A stretch of 64,000 bases of DNA, taken from NCBI RefSeq assembly GCF_019059575.1, contig NW_024881830.1:558001-622000 (forward strand), given 5' to 3'. Below the pieces are notes generated by a model. The model saw only the letters and a list, made by a program, of their open reading frames with translations. It was not told where the DNA came from and searched no databases. The DNA comes from Amphibalanus amphitrite. Taxonomy: Eukaryota; Arthropoda; Thecostraca; Balanomorpha; Balanidae. Both the position numbers and the translations under genes were made by a program. Within the stretch, counting starts at the first letter, position 1; each line of letters begins with the position of its first letter. Of the stretch, positions 1 through 12,700 are shown in pieces.

Positions 1-126
1 ATGTGTAAAATTGATGAGAGAATAGTCGTACCAAATTTCGTGGCGCTACGCGCCGCGGTTTTTCCGCTATCCGCGAAAAACCTCAGGGGGGGGCGGATAT
101 CCGCCCCCCCCCCGTCGGTGCGCGTG
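1..126 (-). mobile_element. Partial end of a TTAA-bounded non-autonomous element
   Basis: Read on the minus strand, this starts at a TTAA (127-130) and runs into a G-tract/C-tract palindrome centred on CGGATATCCG near 95, then a stretch of the TTTTTCGCGGATA type. That order (end, G/C palindrome, 'TTTTCGCGGATA') is the one seen at the left ends of the elements at 40873 and 32836. Only the end lies inside the window, so the element cannot be classified further. Its first bases (CACGCG) do not match the CCC start of the better-preserved copies. Confidence 0.35.
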
Positions 127-130
127 TTAA

Positions 131-1354
131 CATGCATTCTGAACGTCCTGGTAGTCCAAGGCTGTCCTGGAATAACGCATATGCCGACGTCAAGTAAACT
201 CAGGAATCGCCTATCAAACAACCAAGCGCATAACGCGCCAATTTTCCTGGACGGCCACGCGTTGCGTCAAAAACTTTACCGTCTCGTCGCGTCGGGCAAT
301 CACGTACATAATGAATCTGGAGCATTTTGATGCCAAAGAATTTAGCGTTCCCATTAGCCAGACGCGATTCATTCCGAACAAATGACCTCAACTGAGCGCG
401 AGTGTTCTCACCAACCGCAGGAACAGCTCATCCCTGTCAGAAAGCACATGTGTATGCCAAGCGTCGGATCACAGATCACTTCTCGTCAAACACAGTTTAT
501 AAACATTTCATGGCACAAAACGATGCTCATTCTATCGAAATAAGCTCGACAGCGGACATTGAAGCAGCCTCGCTTTAAGTTCACTCACATCGATACCATC
601 TAACATGTTAGGACCCATGTAGATGGACCAAAGGTCCCTGTTATCTGATGACTATGCATTTGGTGACTTCCACTGTCCATCGTCTTCCGTACGTTGCTAC
701 TATATGTAGCTGCCCCTTGCTGTTACTCTTCTACCCTTCGACCCTCGGCCTCTCCTCCTCAGCAGGGTGCTAATTTGCCCACTCCCCGTGACTCGGCGAA
801 ATTCGCCAAGCTGGTACTCGGGCACTCAGGAGTCCTTTGAGACGACACGTGAGCGTAGACATTCATGGGCGATAATGCTTCGGAGCCAGTGGTGAAGCCA
901 GTGGCGGAGCCAGGGGTGGAGCCAGTCTGGCGTTTTCCGATTTTGGGAAACAAGATCAATAGCTATACGGGGAATGGTACACTAATAGATTCTTATCCGG
1001 CAGTAGAGTTAGTTCAGCAGAGGGAGGGCCACACAAAGTGTGGATACTGGATATCTATTTGGGGCCCAGCCCACCCGGCTGGGCGCGCCCCTGATTCGTC
1101 GGTGGCGCCGGCGCGGATCCATCGTAGGGCTGGGAGCGGCGCCAGTGGTGAGTCCGACCCCAACCGACGACCGGCACCAGCGCAGGCCGGCGAGCCAGGT
1201 GAGGGACGCCAGAGGGCGGCTTCTGACCGACTCCAACTGGGAGCTTGCCATACATTGGAGCTATTATGTACTAGTGTCAACGTCTAGGATAACACATTTA
1301 CATATATGACTATCGTCAACCATCTCAAAAGCATGAACTATTACTCATTCTATC
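131..1354. other. No gene seen
   Basis: There are only short open frames with no recognisable domain. The CpG-rich part at 1060-1250 is open in several frames on both strands, which its base composition can explain. No RNA gene or repeat boundary could be placed. Confidence 0.4.
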
Positions 1355-1830
1355 GGTTTTCGCCGGTTCTATCGGTTTTCTACATGCGCCCTGACCAAGA
1401 GACAGGGGAGGGCGGGGAGGATGTGTGTGTGGCGCGGTGATGTAACCATTCCCCTTGCCGTTTTGCTCCTAGTTGAGCTAGAGCTCCGCTAAAAAAGCGA
1501 GAACGTGCGCCTTTACGAGACGCAGCGACTAGTACCCGATTTTAAGGTCTCAGGTCAACCGGTGATCTCTAAGGTCAGGTCAAGTGCTCCGAGGTAGGGG
1601 TTCAGTTTGTTGGTGAATAACTTCACCAACAGTGGTTTGCGATTTTGGCACCATCATTTTCGCCATGGCCAGGCGCGTCGAATGATACATACACGTGGCT
1701 TGGATAAGGTCAATTTAGGGTACTGACTGTTGACCTCAGGTCAAGGTCTGAGGTCAAGGTCAGGTCAAAGCTACTCAAGTCACCGAGTTGTTCGGTAGAG
1801 GTCATGATGCGTACCTTTGGTTTATCAGGT
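1355..1830 (-). mobile_element. Decayed family A element (3' end, minus strand)
   Basis: Read on the minus strand this matches the right half of the elements at 23760-24786 and 36773-37805: the TTTTCTACAT...GCGCC end, the 'ACGAGACGCAG' segment, GGTCA-rich DNA, the 'GTTGGTGAATAACTTC' segment and the CGCGTCGAATGATA arm. It contains a perfect TCAAGGTCA at 1754-1762. The terminal TTAA and CCC are no longer recognisable, so this is an old, truncated copy. Confidence 0.55.
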
Positions 1831-2967
1831 CCTTATGAGTCCGGTGGTGGCTTTCCCGACTCTATAGGGAATTTGAAAGGCAGTGATTGACGAACAATTC
1901 CGATGTTTTTAGTAGAAGATGTCATAGCTATATGATACAACAAAGGATCAACAGTACAAAAGTTAATTATTGGACTACGTCAGAATTGTATTAGGTATAT
2001 CAAGAGGGTACGTGCCTTCAGATGGCCCAAGATTTTCTGGCGCCGAAATAACGGCCTTAATAATACTCCTGTTGCCACATGTCCGACATGACCACAGGTG
2101 ATCTTTATAAAGTTTTATCTTTATATGAAATATATTTATAAAAGCCAACTTTAAGCTTTATAAGGCCAGCGCATTCCGAGCAATCGCGAGAGAAAAAAAA
2201 AACTCTCGGGATAGCATCTCCCACCTCGGGCCCAGAGGATTAATTCGCATTGTAACTGGATATGTGGCCAATGTTCTATGAGTTAATCCATTTGTAATGC
2301 AGGCGTGGGCTTGTTCGTTGTTCAATGTTCAGAAATATCAGTGACCTTGCAATCAAACAAACGTTTCCTCGGGGATCAGACGCAAGAATGAACGTCCGTA
2401 ACCCAAGGAGACTCAGCACTAGTTTTTGAGGAAGTCGGCATATAAGATATATCATAAAAGTCAGCCTGTTGGAGCAGAAGCAGACCTACAAATTCAGTGT
2501 AACCCCAAACAAGTTAATCGTATATTAATCGTATATTAGTTCAGACATCACAAATGCTGTAAAGCCCTGGTGATGGTAGTACCTAACTATCGATATTCTA
2601 TCTACAGCATAAGGCAGGGTGGAACAACTTGAACAGGGCGGGGCAATTCGATAACAGTTGGCCCAAATGAAACTACGGGAAAACTGCTAGGCTACAACCA
2701 AAGCCAGTTACGGAAATGGTCGTCATTCCCTGGCGAAAATTATCGCAATCGGGCCCAGACTTGCGGTCCAGCACCTCTCCCACAATCCCATCCGGACCAA
2801 CCATGCTCAAATCACCCCACCCCATTCAAATTAAACCACCCTACCCTATACGTCGTCGCACATGAAAATAGCATGCTACACATACACATTCACAGATATC
2901 ACACACATTGTCACATCACGGTAACACAATAATTTCATATTTCGTACATCTTGGAATGCTTAGCCAG
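1831..2967. other. No gene seen
   Basis: AT-rich intergenic sequence. A short direct repeat of TTAATCGTATA occurs near 2515-2535. No coding signature, structured RNA or element boundary is recognisable. Confidence 0.4.
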
Positions 2968-4213
2968 TCAATTCTTTAAAAGTTCCTGAAAATCTTTGAA
3001 ACAATTGACTTCAACCACACTACGTGGGAGTCTGTTCCATTCCCTAATCGTCTTAGGGAAGAATGAATGATGGTAAGGGAGAAGTCTAGACTGAACCCTT
3101 CTAATCTTTTTCTCATGATCATGCCTACCAACATAAGAGGGCTGGCATATGATGCTGTTGAGTTCTGTGGATAACTGCGATAGCTCACCGTTGAACATTT
3201 TGAACATAAGGCACAGTCGAGACTCACTACGTCGCCTTTCCAAAGTTTTCCATCCAATTTTTTTCTAACATTTCATCAACACTGCTATATCTCTCGTAAT
3301 CGTTCAACACAAATCTCGCAGCACGTCTTTGAACCATCTCAATTTCTTTCTTTAAACCCTCTCCACATGGGTCCCAGACACAGCTTGCATATTCCAAAAT
3401 TGGCCTGACTAGTGACATGAAAACAGTTTCCTTCACAGCTTGAGGGCAGTCTCTAAAATTCCTTTTAATGAATCGAATAATTTGGTTGCCTTTTCCAGCG
3501 ACATATTCTACATGTTTTTGCCAACTACATTTGCTAGATATATGCACTCCCAAGTATTGAATTCTTGAACAACGTTAATCTCTTCGCTGTTCAAAAAGTA
3601 TTTAGGTGCTATATTCATTTTTTTGTCTAGACATACGCATGATTGCACATTTATTAACATTGATAACCATTTTTGAGTCTTGGCACCATTGAGATAGTTC
3701 ATCAAGGTTTGCCTGCAAAACACTATTATATGTCTCGTTACCTGAAACATGTGTATAGAGAACTACATCATCTGCATACAATCTAACTGAACAATTGATT
3801 TTGTCTGTGAGGTCATTTATATATAAAAGAAATAGAATGGGACCCAAAACACTTCCTTGCGGTACACCCGACGTTACTTTAATGGGTTCAGAAAAGCAAG
3901 TATCATTTACAACCCTCTGGGTTCGATCCTTTAGGAAAGATCTGATCCATCCCAATACCTTTTTATCTAAGTTATATGTTTTAAGCTTATTTATCAGAAG
4001 GTAATGCGGGACCTTATCAAAAGCTTTACTAAAATCGATAAATGCCAAATCTATGCATTTTCTATTATCAATGGATGCCAACAAGTCCTGACATAGCATA
4101 ATTAGTTGTGTTTCGCAGGACAATCGCCTCCTGAATCCGTGCTGATACTCTGTTAGCAGCCCAGCATCTTCTAAGTGTGTCACAATAGATGCGACCAATA
4201 TCCGTTCCATCAT
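2968..4213 (-). mobile_element. 5'-truncated LINE reverse transcriptase, frameshifted (jockey/CR1-like)
   Basis: The minus strand encodes the middle and end of a non-LTR retrotransposon reverse transcriptase. The first frame (4213-3602, 203 residues) holds the QHGFR block, FIDFSKAFDKV, SGVPQGSVLGP and the catalytic LYADDVVLY motif. The homology then moves through other frames (about 3615-3508, 3553-3227 and 3243-2968). These carry the C-terminal 'thumb' sequence ending in a REWNRLP-type block, then a stop at 2968-2970. At least three frame changes mean it is dead. Endonuclease and N-terminal RT blocks are absent, the usual 5' truncation of target-primed insertion. I did not find a clear poly(A) or simple-repeat tail or a target-site duplication. 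Confidence 0.85.
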
Positions 4214-4469
4214 TTTGCATCATTTCCATCATTTTGCAAGTTGAAGGAAGGGGGACATTTTACGCACCATAAGAGCTTACGCGAATAAACAATAAAACCG
4301 ATGCTACGTAGCGTAGGCCAGAGCCTCTTTCATAACCAATACTTTTTTTGATGCAACCTTTATTTATAGGTAAGCTTTATTTCATAGATGAAGACGGTTA
4401 TCGCAGGGGAGATGCTTCCAAAAAAATGCACATAAGCCGTTTTCACGACGGGATAGCGGGTACCTAATA

Positions 4470-4650
4470 AACCCGGTTTACATAGCATATTTGACGAGGC
4501 TCTAGGTCGTTAATTTGGCGATAATTTCGATGCAGTGGTCTTCAAATATTTAGAGGGGATCATTTTGTAAATTGTTAAGCACCATTGGCATCTTTTGCAA
4601 CATCACGGACGGAGATATAAGCTTGCAACAAACCCTATGTAAACCGGGTT
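4470..4650 (+). mobile_element. Family M MITE, copy 1 (181 bp)
   Basis: Terminal inverted repeats AACCCGGTTTACATAG (4470-4485) and CTATGTAAACCGGGTT (4635-4650) are perfect over 16 bp. ATA flanks both sides (4467-4469 and 4651-4653), a possible 3-bp duplication. A second copy in the opposite orientation lies at 31145-31324 and is also flanked by ATA. Confidence 0.7.
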
Positions 4651-4924
4651 ATAGATGCCCGTTTGGTCCTTTGATACCTCAGGAATTTTAGTAGTTTCCT
4701 TTGATGCCTCAGGAATTTTAGGAGTTCTTTGTAGTAGGTTTTCTGCCTTTTGAATAAGTGGGCCGTTACTTTGCTGTTTTTCTATTAGATATTACATTAA
4801 TTCATTTTATCTAAAGGTTTACCACTCACGTAAACCTAAAGCATAAGCACGTTTATGAAATTGGCATATCTATATAATGCTAGTACAATGATAAGGAAAT
4901 ATACCTACTGAGCTGCCAGCTGCG

Positions 4925-5152
4925 GGTGACCGAGCTCTCCCAATTCCACGCCGGCTTGGCTTTGGAGCCGCAGCAGACGGCGGAAGTCAATGTCACTGCT
5001 AAGGCGGCGGCGGATTTGATGCGCCCGGGCACCACCATGGCTGACCGAGCTCTCCCAATTCCACGCTGGCTTGACTTTGAACCGCAGCAGACGGCGGAAG
5101 TCCATGCCACTGCTAAGGTGGCGGCGGATTTGTTGCGCCCGGTCACCACCAG
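4925..5152 (-). repeat. Two tandem ~115-bp GC-rich units
   Basis: Two consecutive copies share the 'CGAGCTCTCCCAATTCCACG' start and a 'GCAGACGGCGGAAGTC' middle. A third, more diverged unit lies at 25810-25925 in another family H fragment. The minus strand stays open across both units (a frame spanning 4905-5390), repeating a DFRRLLR...VE/NWE-like pattern. I cannot assign it to any family, and repetition alone can keep a frame open. Confidence 0.6.
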
Positions 5153-5427
5153 GGCGCGTGCAGCGTCGGGCCGGTGAAACAGAAGCCGGGTATCTAGTTG
5201 CCAGGCTGCTTTGATCCCTCATAGTCCAACGGTGGGCTGCTAGAACCGAAAATTGGCTTGTTTTGAAATAAATAAGCGATTTGATGGCCAAAATCACCTG
5301 GATTACAACTTCTAAAAATATTTTGAAGGCAAAAGACTTAAGTTGTAAGGATTCTAAGGCCTTAAAGGGTTGGTACTTTCCAGGTATCAAATAGGTTCCA
5401 CCGCGAAAGTTCCGTCGTGAAAACGGC

Positions 5428-6779
5428 CATACAGGAGCTGGCGATAGACTGGTTCAATATATACGTTGGCATTAATGCATTATAAGTACACTACTGCAAT
5501 CTGCACACCACACATTTGGTACAACTTATCACAACTCAGTGAACTCTGGTTCAAGTGTCAAGACGAGACGACGCCGGCCTCTCTGCAGTGTCCTATCGAC
5601 ACGACAGGTAGTGGATGGCGATTGGGTAGCGTTATGAAATGCCGCTCTCCAAAGTATCACTGATATAGGATAGTTTTTAACGTTCATCGAGATAAGCCAC
5701 TGAGCACCTACACAAGGACACCTTTGATATGGGTCCCGAAAATAGGACATTATATTAAAATATATACAAACTTACCTATAATTGTGGGATGAATGGTGAG
5801 ATTGTCTGGACAAAAAAATTGACCAAATATTATTTATAACTCACCGAGTTTCAAACCCACCAACGGTCATTTGAAACCACCCGTGACCTTTCATCACCAT
5901 TTTTTTTTTTAACGTCTTGACCGTATACGAACTCATGTTGGTACTTATATGTAGGCAATTCAGCTCTTCGACGATGTACTTATTCGAGAAAAAAAAATCC
6001 GCTAAAAACAACAACAAAAAGAAATACTTATCTCATTGACCTGAAATTAGACCTGTGATTGACCTGATATACATTCAACTTGGGTACCTGCCGACGGCTT
6101 CCTGTTGTACCTAAAAAGCAACTTCCTCTCTTTTGCTGAACTGTATCTTTAGGGGCGAAGCAATAGGGATTGTATTCACCGTTCCTGTTCTATACCGGTG
6201 AAATGACATGACGCCGGAAGGCCAGTGCCTGCGAGTGTCAACTGGATCGGGATTCAAAACATGAGAAATATTGAATCGGTGGTCATTCAACGACCCATGG
6301 TCGTCGGCCATTTTGAGATGCAGCACGCACGTGCAACTGCTAAGGCTCACCAAATATTTTTACATCGATGGTAGCACGAGCTTCCGTACCTACCTCTGAT
6401 GTCAGCGGTCGTCAAAATGTGGTCTGATGATCATAATTCAAATAAGGGAGAGTGTTTAACCCCTCCTCCTTCCGGCTTGGTGGAGACTTTCAAGAGTGCG
6501 GACCCTGCATGCAATCATCACGGGTGATGCCACTTCGTTTATGCAACGTTTATACACCTATCGTTTCATCCCATCATTGATTCAGCAAAGATATTTCATC
6601 TCACATTTTCAAGATAAAATGCAAATAAATTACACATGAGTACCTAAAGTAAGACTAAAGCAAAGTGCAGGTGCGGTGCTGCGCAGACATTTCCACGGCG
6701 TACCGTAGCAGGTTAAGGCCCAATCAGAGCACTCTATTGTCTGACTGAGGCTGCGTCTCTTCTGCAGGTCGGCTGTAAA
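5428..6779. other. Upstream flank of the aldehyde oxidase gene
   Basis: No recognisable gene. CTCTTCTGCAG directly precedes the start codon region (ending at 6768) and resembles a splice acceptor, so the transcript may have a non-coding first exon somewhere in this flank. No unambiguous TATA box or initiator could be chosen by eye. Confidence 0.35.
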
Positions 6780-9700
6780 ATGGCGCCAACTAACGCGGCG
6801 AATGACGCCGCTGTCTCCTTCTCCATCAACAGCCAGCCACACAAAGGTGCGGTTATTATTGTTCCTATACCTAATATAACACTATCAATTAACGTCAGCG
6901 GGTATGACGAGTAGGTAGAAAACATTTGAAGTATACTTATCTCAGTGTAAGGGCATGTGTTTATGAAGTACGGTACGGACTGCGAGTTAAAGTAGAATAG
7001 AACTTGCTACTGATAGTAATGGAAGCTATCGTAAGTTTATATTCAGTTAACATAATTTTCCAGATAGAAGGCAAATACACAACTGTTTTCCAACGAATGT
7101 CCCGGGACAATAATTCTTTACTTAAATTTATGATAAGAATTTTAACGCAAATATTCTCTCTCGTGCCTCAGTGCTGAAGCGTGCGGCTGGTGATGACGTC
7201 GGCAGCGATGACGTCACGTCGACCACGACGCTGGCCGAGTACCTGCGGCGGCACCAGCAGCTGCCGGGCACCAAGACCATGTGTCGCGAGGGCATGTGCG
7301 GCGCGTGCGTGGTCAACGTGACCTCTGTGAACCCGGCCACCGGCAAGCCGGAGAGCCGCGCCGTCAACTCGTGCATGGTGCCGCTGCAGGCCTGCGGCGA
7401 CTGGAGCATCCAGGTGACCCATTGCGCGAGCCCATTTCAGTTCTATCGTTAAAGGGAATTTGTTATATGTGAATGGAAATTTTATTAAATGAATTGTCCC
7501 CATCGGTGATGATTGATCGTTAGCACATCTCAGAAATGCCCTGGCATCGCTGTCTGCGGTATCGTGGCCATACCAGCGCAAGGGAAGCCAGCTTTAGGCA
7601 GGTCCTTCGAACTGCCGATGAACGAACCATAATATTTTTATTCTAACGTTTCAGACTGTAGAGGGCATCGGAAACAGAAAGGACGGCTACCACCCGGTGC
7701 AGGCGCGGTTGGCGCACATGAACGGAACACAGTGCGGCTACTGCAGCCCGGGAATGGTCATGTCCATGTACAGGTAATGGACCAGTAATTACACTCAGTG
7801 CGGCTACTGCAGCCCGGGAATGGTCATGTCCATGTACAGGTAACGGACTAAACCCAAGGCGGTTTGAAGCCCGTCTCTGATATCCGCATGCCGCACCCAT
7901 AGGTGTAGGAACGTTTTCGAAAGTGGGGGGGGGGGGGAGAGGCAGGCTCCCAGAGGCACAAAACCTCACCTACCCCCAAAATCCATTTTCTCCTCGGATT
8001 TCGGCCACTTTATTTTCGCAAGCATGCTCATTGCTCAAATCGGTAAAAAAGTGACAAGAAAAAAAAATCGACCAAAATCTCAGGGAGACTCCCGTCCAGA
8101 TATTAAATCTCATGGACGCGTCCCCCTGGCCTCCGCAGCCGCGTTGGCACCAGGAGCGGATCCAGGAAAACTCCAAGGGGAGGGTCATGGATCGAAGTAG
8201 TGCCCCTACCTATACCCAAAATTAAAACCTCAACGGATTTCGGCCACTTAATTTTGGTGGTGTCCTATTTTCATTTGTTTGCCCTGGCCGGCCTGTGGTG
8301 CCCCTGGCCGGCCTGTGGTGCCCCTGCTAGGCCGCCGGTGCCCCTGGCAGGTTTGTGGTGCCCCTGGAAGGACTGTGGTGCTTCTTACGAGCCTGAAGTG
8401 CCAGCGACAGGCCCATGGTGCCTCTGCGAGGCCGGTGGTGCCCCTGCGAGGCCGTGGTGCCCCTGCTAGGCCGCTGGTGCCCCTGGGCCCTGACAGGACT
8501 GTGGTGCTCCTGACAAGCCTGAAGTGTCCCCGACAGGCACGTGATGCCCCTGACAGTCCCAGGGTGCCCCTGCGAGGCCAGTGGGTGCCCCCTGGCAAGC
8601 TTGTGGTGCCCCTGGCAGGTCTGTGGTGCCCCTGGCAGACCTGTGGTGCCCCTGCTAGGCTTCTGGTGCCCTTGACAGGCCTGTGGTGCTACTGAAAGGA
8701 CTGTGGTGCCCCTGGGCCCTGACAAGCCTGAGGTGCCCCTGACAGGTCCGTGGTGCCCTTGACAGGCCCAAGGTGCAGCTGCGAGGCCGGTGGTGCCCAT
8801 GGAAGGCCTTTGGTGCCCCTGGAAGACCTGTGGTGCCCCTGACAGATCTGTGGTGCCGTGGTGGTGCCCCTGGCAGACCTGTGGTGCTCTTGCTAGGCCG
8901 ATGGTGCTCCTGACAGGCCGGTGGTGCCCCTGTCAGGTCTGTGGTGCCCCTGATAGGTCGGTGGTGCCCCTGGTAGGCCTGTAGTGCCCCCGGACCCCAA
9001 GTTGGCATGACCCATGTGACCCCACCTTGGATCCGCCACTGGTTGGCACCCATGCGAATTCCAGAAGCATCCAAAAACATTTTTTATTACGAGCGAGCGT
9101 ATTACGAGAGCGTATATGCCAGTAACCGATCAACATGCAAGGCCGCCTAACATAAATTGTTAGTTTACGCCGTTTACGCATTCTGCTGCGCCAGTATTGT
9201 CTCTCTTTGCAGCGCGCACTGCCCCTAAGCTGCCACTTATTGCTTCTGACAAAATTTCCTTTCATTGGGTGGAGGAAAATTGCACTCAATAACGATGAAG
9301 CACAAATGGAAATCGTCATGAGAGGGCAGGCCGGAGAACCGTCAAGTTTGTTCTTCGGGGTGGTACCTGCAAATACATTAATGTTCGGCAAAAAGTGAGG
9401 GGGGGCAGTTAACATTACTGGCCCCCACTATGAAAAGTGGGGGGGGGGGGCACCGGCCCCCCGTCCCCCTGTTCCTACACCTATGTCCGCACCCAACGCT
9501 GAGAACGACTTAGAATTGACCGCCGATGCTTAAAAATGTCATTAATATTCGCGATGTCGTGAAGTAATGTTTCGCGATGTCATATGTCGCCAACTAATTG
9601 ACGATAGTGTTACGGTGCCGCAGCCTGCTCCAGTCCAAGGGTCAGCCGACCCCGGAGCAGGTGGAACAGGCGATGGACGGCAACCTGTGCCGCTGCACCG

Positions 9701-9783
9701 GCTACCGGCCCATTCTGGACGCCTTCAAAACGTTCACCGGCGAAACAGACGACAGCACCAAGAAACTCGTCAGAGATATCGAG
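6780..9783 (+). CDS. Aldehyde oxidase exons 1-4: iron-sulphur domain
   Basis: These four exons encode residues 1-196. Cluster I uses the plant-ferredoxin-type Cys60, Cys65, Cys68 (CREGMCGAC) and Cys90 (NSCMVP). Cluster II uses Cys130 and Cys133 (QCGYCSPG) and Cys165 and Cys167 ([11 protein letters not shown]). All eight ligands are present, so electron transfer from the molybdenum site to FAD should be possible. The N-terminus carries an insertion of about ten polar residues between the first beta-hairpin (INSQPHK) and the TLAEYLRRH helix compared with typical family members. Intron 3 is 1.85 kb because of nested transposons and starts beside a duplicated copy of the exon 3 end. Confidence 0.92.
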
Positions 9784-12700
9784 GTGCCTAACAACTATTT
9801 TCTCTCTTTGTGTCTAATGATAATTTATGCGATGAGATATCAGATCAACTTTCCTATATATTTTTCTTAATACCTTTTGTACGTCTGATGTAAAAGTAAC
9901 GCATTATGTTTATCATCTGTCTAGATGAATGTTTACCAATAGTCATCAATAAAGAACTTAGTGGAAATGCGCTAGCCCATGCTCAAACCAAACTTGCAAA
10001 ACTCAACCCTTTTACGTATCCCTCTTATTTGTTTTTACCTGAATATCACATCAAATAGCTACACTTCAAACGCATTATCATAAACACATCATAGCTACGC
10101 AACAAACCCGTGCTTCGGAGTTCGGGCTTTATGATCCACACAAGTACGACCCCGGAGACAGGTGCTCCAGTGCTCTGTCGTTTCCGTGTCGGTCGGTAAA
10201 GATAACCCATTGTTTGCCCCGTTCTCAGGAAGCGGCTGGCTGTCACGGCAGCTCCGGTGCCAACTGCAAGGGCACGTGTGCCGGCTGTCCGCGCGCACGC
10301 ACGGCGCTCACCCCTGCTGGCAGCACGTGGCGCGTGCCGAGCTCGCTGCCGCAGGCTCTGGCCGACCTCAGCGGCCTTTCGGTGGGCGGCAAGACCATCC
10401 GCCTGGTGGCCGGCAACACGTCCACGGGTAAGTGTCGCCATTGCCAGGGTGGGAAGGTGAGCCTCCCAACCAGATACGAACGTCCTTTTTTACTTTACTT
10501 CAGGCTGCTATAGGCAAGAAACACATGTATGAAGAAGAGTGAAACAGTGATATCACTATTTCTATGTGCTCTTAAGACAAAGTGTGAAGTAACAGTTAGC
10601 CACGAGCCCCGTAACGCATCACGTCGAGCTCACGTTGCCCGGTCGCTGCGACAGGCGTGCTGGACAAGTACGAGGCCCCGGCCGACGGGTACGTCTCGCT
10701 GCTGAAGATCCCTGAGCTGCGCGAGGTGACCGGCCCGGAGCCGGCGGCGCGCTCGGGCCGCTGGAACTCCTCGGGCGCAGTGTTCGGCGCCGCCGTCACG
10801 CTCTCGCAGCTCATCACCGAGCTGGAGAAGCTCTCCGGCTCGGCCGGCTACCGCCACTGCGCCGAGATGGCGCGCCACCTCCGCCTGGTGGCCAACACGC
10901 CCGTCAGGAACGCCGCCACCTGGGCCGGCAACCTGATGATCAAGTACAAGCACCGGTCGTTCCCGTCCGATGTCTTCCTGCTGCTGACCGCTGCCAGAGC
11001 CACCCTGAAGATAGGTTAGTGCCGTATTTCGAACATTTACTGCGGTGTGCGTCTGCATAACACAATGTGAACGCTCAACAGTCACCATAATGTCTGAATG
11101 AAATCACCAGCAATGGAATGGTGTTTATTGCTGCATTGTGGACATGTGTAATATAATTTTATTACGTCATTGCACAATGTGTGCTCTTCTGACTGACTAT
11201 TTGCATATTCTGTCAGCCGAGGGAAGGAAGATGGAGGAAATTTCCGTGGAGAAACTGTACGAAATCAGCATGGCGAACAAGATCATCATCTCGATGAAGC
11301 TGCCCGCCCTGGACGACAAGTACATTTTCAAATCGTATAAGGTTCGTGTGTGGCCGTATGTTGTTTGGAATGTACCGGAGTGTATTTACATGATGATTCC
11401 TAATGCATTGCGATAAAAAATATCAAGGGTCAAAACACAGCTACATACGTCGGTGATATGTTCATACGTTGGCGGTTTAAGACAGCGGCAGCGTGTTCCG
11501 TCTCCTTCAGATCACTCCGCGGGCCATCAGTGCGCACGCCTACGTGAACGCAGCGTTCGTCGTGCCGTACGACTCCGCCACGGGGAAGGTTACCGAGCGT
11601 CCCACCCTGCTGTTCGGCGGCATCAGCGGACAGTTCGTGAGTAGCTACAGGCGGAGAAGGCGGACGGTCGTCATTCCGTTGTGATACCTTATCACCGACC
11701 TTCGCATACGTGACTCGTATAGCGTGTAGTGTGCACAAATCATACGTTTTCCATAATTGTCTATGGACCAGTGTTCTTTGCATCAGTAACCCCTAGATGA
11801 GTAGCCTGTTCATCAGTAGCATGGCCATCAGTGACCTGTTCGCCAGTAACCATGGTGACCTGTGGACGCGTGACTCGTATATAGATCAGTGACTACTCCT
11901 GTGCGGGCAGGTTCACGCCGAGAACACGGAGCGGTTCCTGACGGGCCGCTGTCTGAGCGAGGCGTCCACCGTGAGCGGCGCACTGGAGACACTGCGGGGG
12001 GAGGTGCGACCCGAGCCGGACCCCGAGCTGGCCGACGTCAGCTACCGCGCCCGACTGGCCTCCCACCTGCTCTTCAAGGTAAGGAGAGGAGAAGAAAATA
12101 AAGAAAAGGAAAAGACCAGAAAGGAGATGAGTAGAGAGATCGGAGGATCGTTGAGGAAGGGAGCGTTTTTAAAAACGTTACCACGATGCTTGTTTTGCAG
12201 GTGATGGTCCACACGCTCGGTGACAAGGTGCCGGCTCACCTGAGGTCGGCTGGCCAGGACCTCACCCGCGACCTCATGAAGGGGACGCAGGAGTTCGAGA
12301 CGGACAAGACCCTCTGGCCCGTCAACCAAGCCATACCGAAACTGGAGGCTGAGATCCAGACCTCAGGTCAGTGTTTGGGGTCAGAACCTGAGGCTTTCGG
12401 AGACAGGACGGTGACACATATCCCATCGAAACAAATACATCTACGCTCCCGCACACTCACATGCGCTGACACATGACTCCCAACCACTAAACCGCGGCCA
12501 TACTATCCCCGAGATGGTAAACCTCACCTCACTGAGAAAGAAGCACAATACACCGTACCTGCAAATACAGGAAAGATTAAGGTACTCAGGGCGACATGCC
12601 AGATAGATACGGAAAATGAGATGACCGCGCAATTAATAATGCCCAATAACTTTCAGCGGTCTCGAAATAAGTAAGCACCTAACCAATCTGTTAGAATTAC

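Larger units (their letters stand above)
4436..5427. mobile_element. Family H inverted-repeat element (~1 kb)
   Basis: It is bounded by GCCGTTTTCACGACGG (4436-4451) and its exact reverse complement (5412-5427). Related left ends occur near 25013 and 25215, and related right ends near 31516-31532, 31600 and 31800. It carries a nested 181-bp MITE near its left end and a duplicated ~115-bp GC-rich unit (4925-5152). No transposase is encoded. No convincing target-site duplication was found, so the superfamily is open. Confidence 0.6.
7898..9485. mobile_element. hAT-like element L in aldehyde oxidase intron 3 (1588 bp)
   Basis: Ends CATAGGTGTAGGAAC (7898-7912) and GTTCCTACACCTATG (9471-9485) are perfect 15-bp inverted repeats. 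The flanks are GCCGCACC (left) and TCCGCACC (right), an 8-bp target duplication with one mismatch, typical of hAT transposons. G-tracts lie just inside each end. It encodes no transposase and carries the nested element at 8151-9041. Confidence 0.8.

Noticed and set aside
8282-9000. CRISPR-like regular repeats
   Set aside because: Units are contiguous with no unique spacers, and the context is eukaryotic.
8200-9080. Long open frames on both strands rich in Trp/Cys/Pro and Gly/Thr/Arg
   Set aside because: They are translations of the 20-bp minisatellite, shift frame between neighbours, and show no start context or domain.
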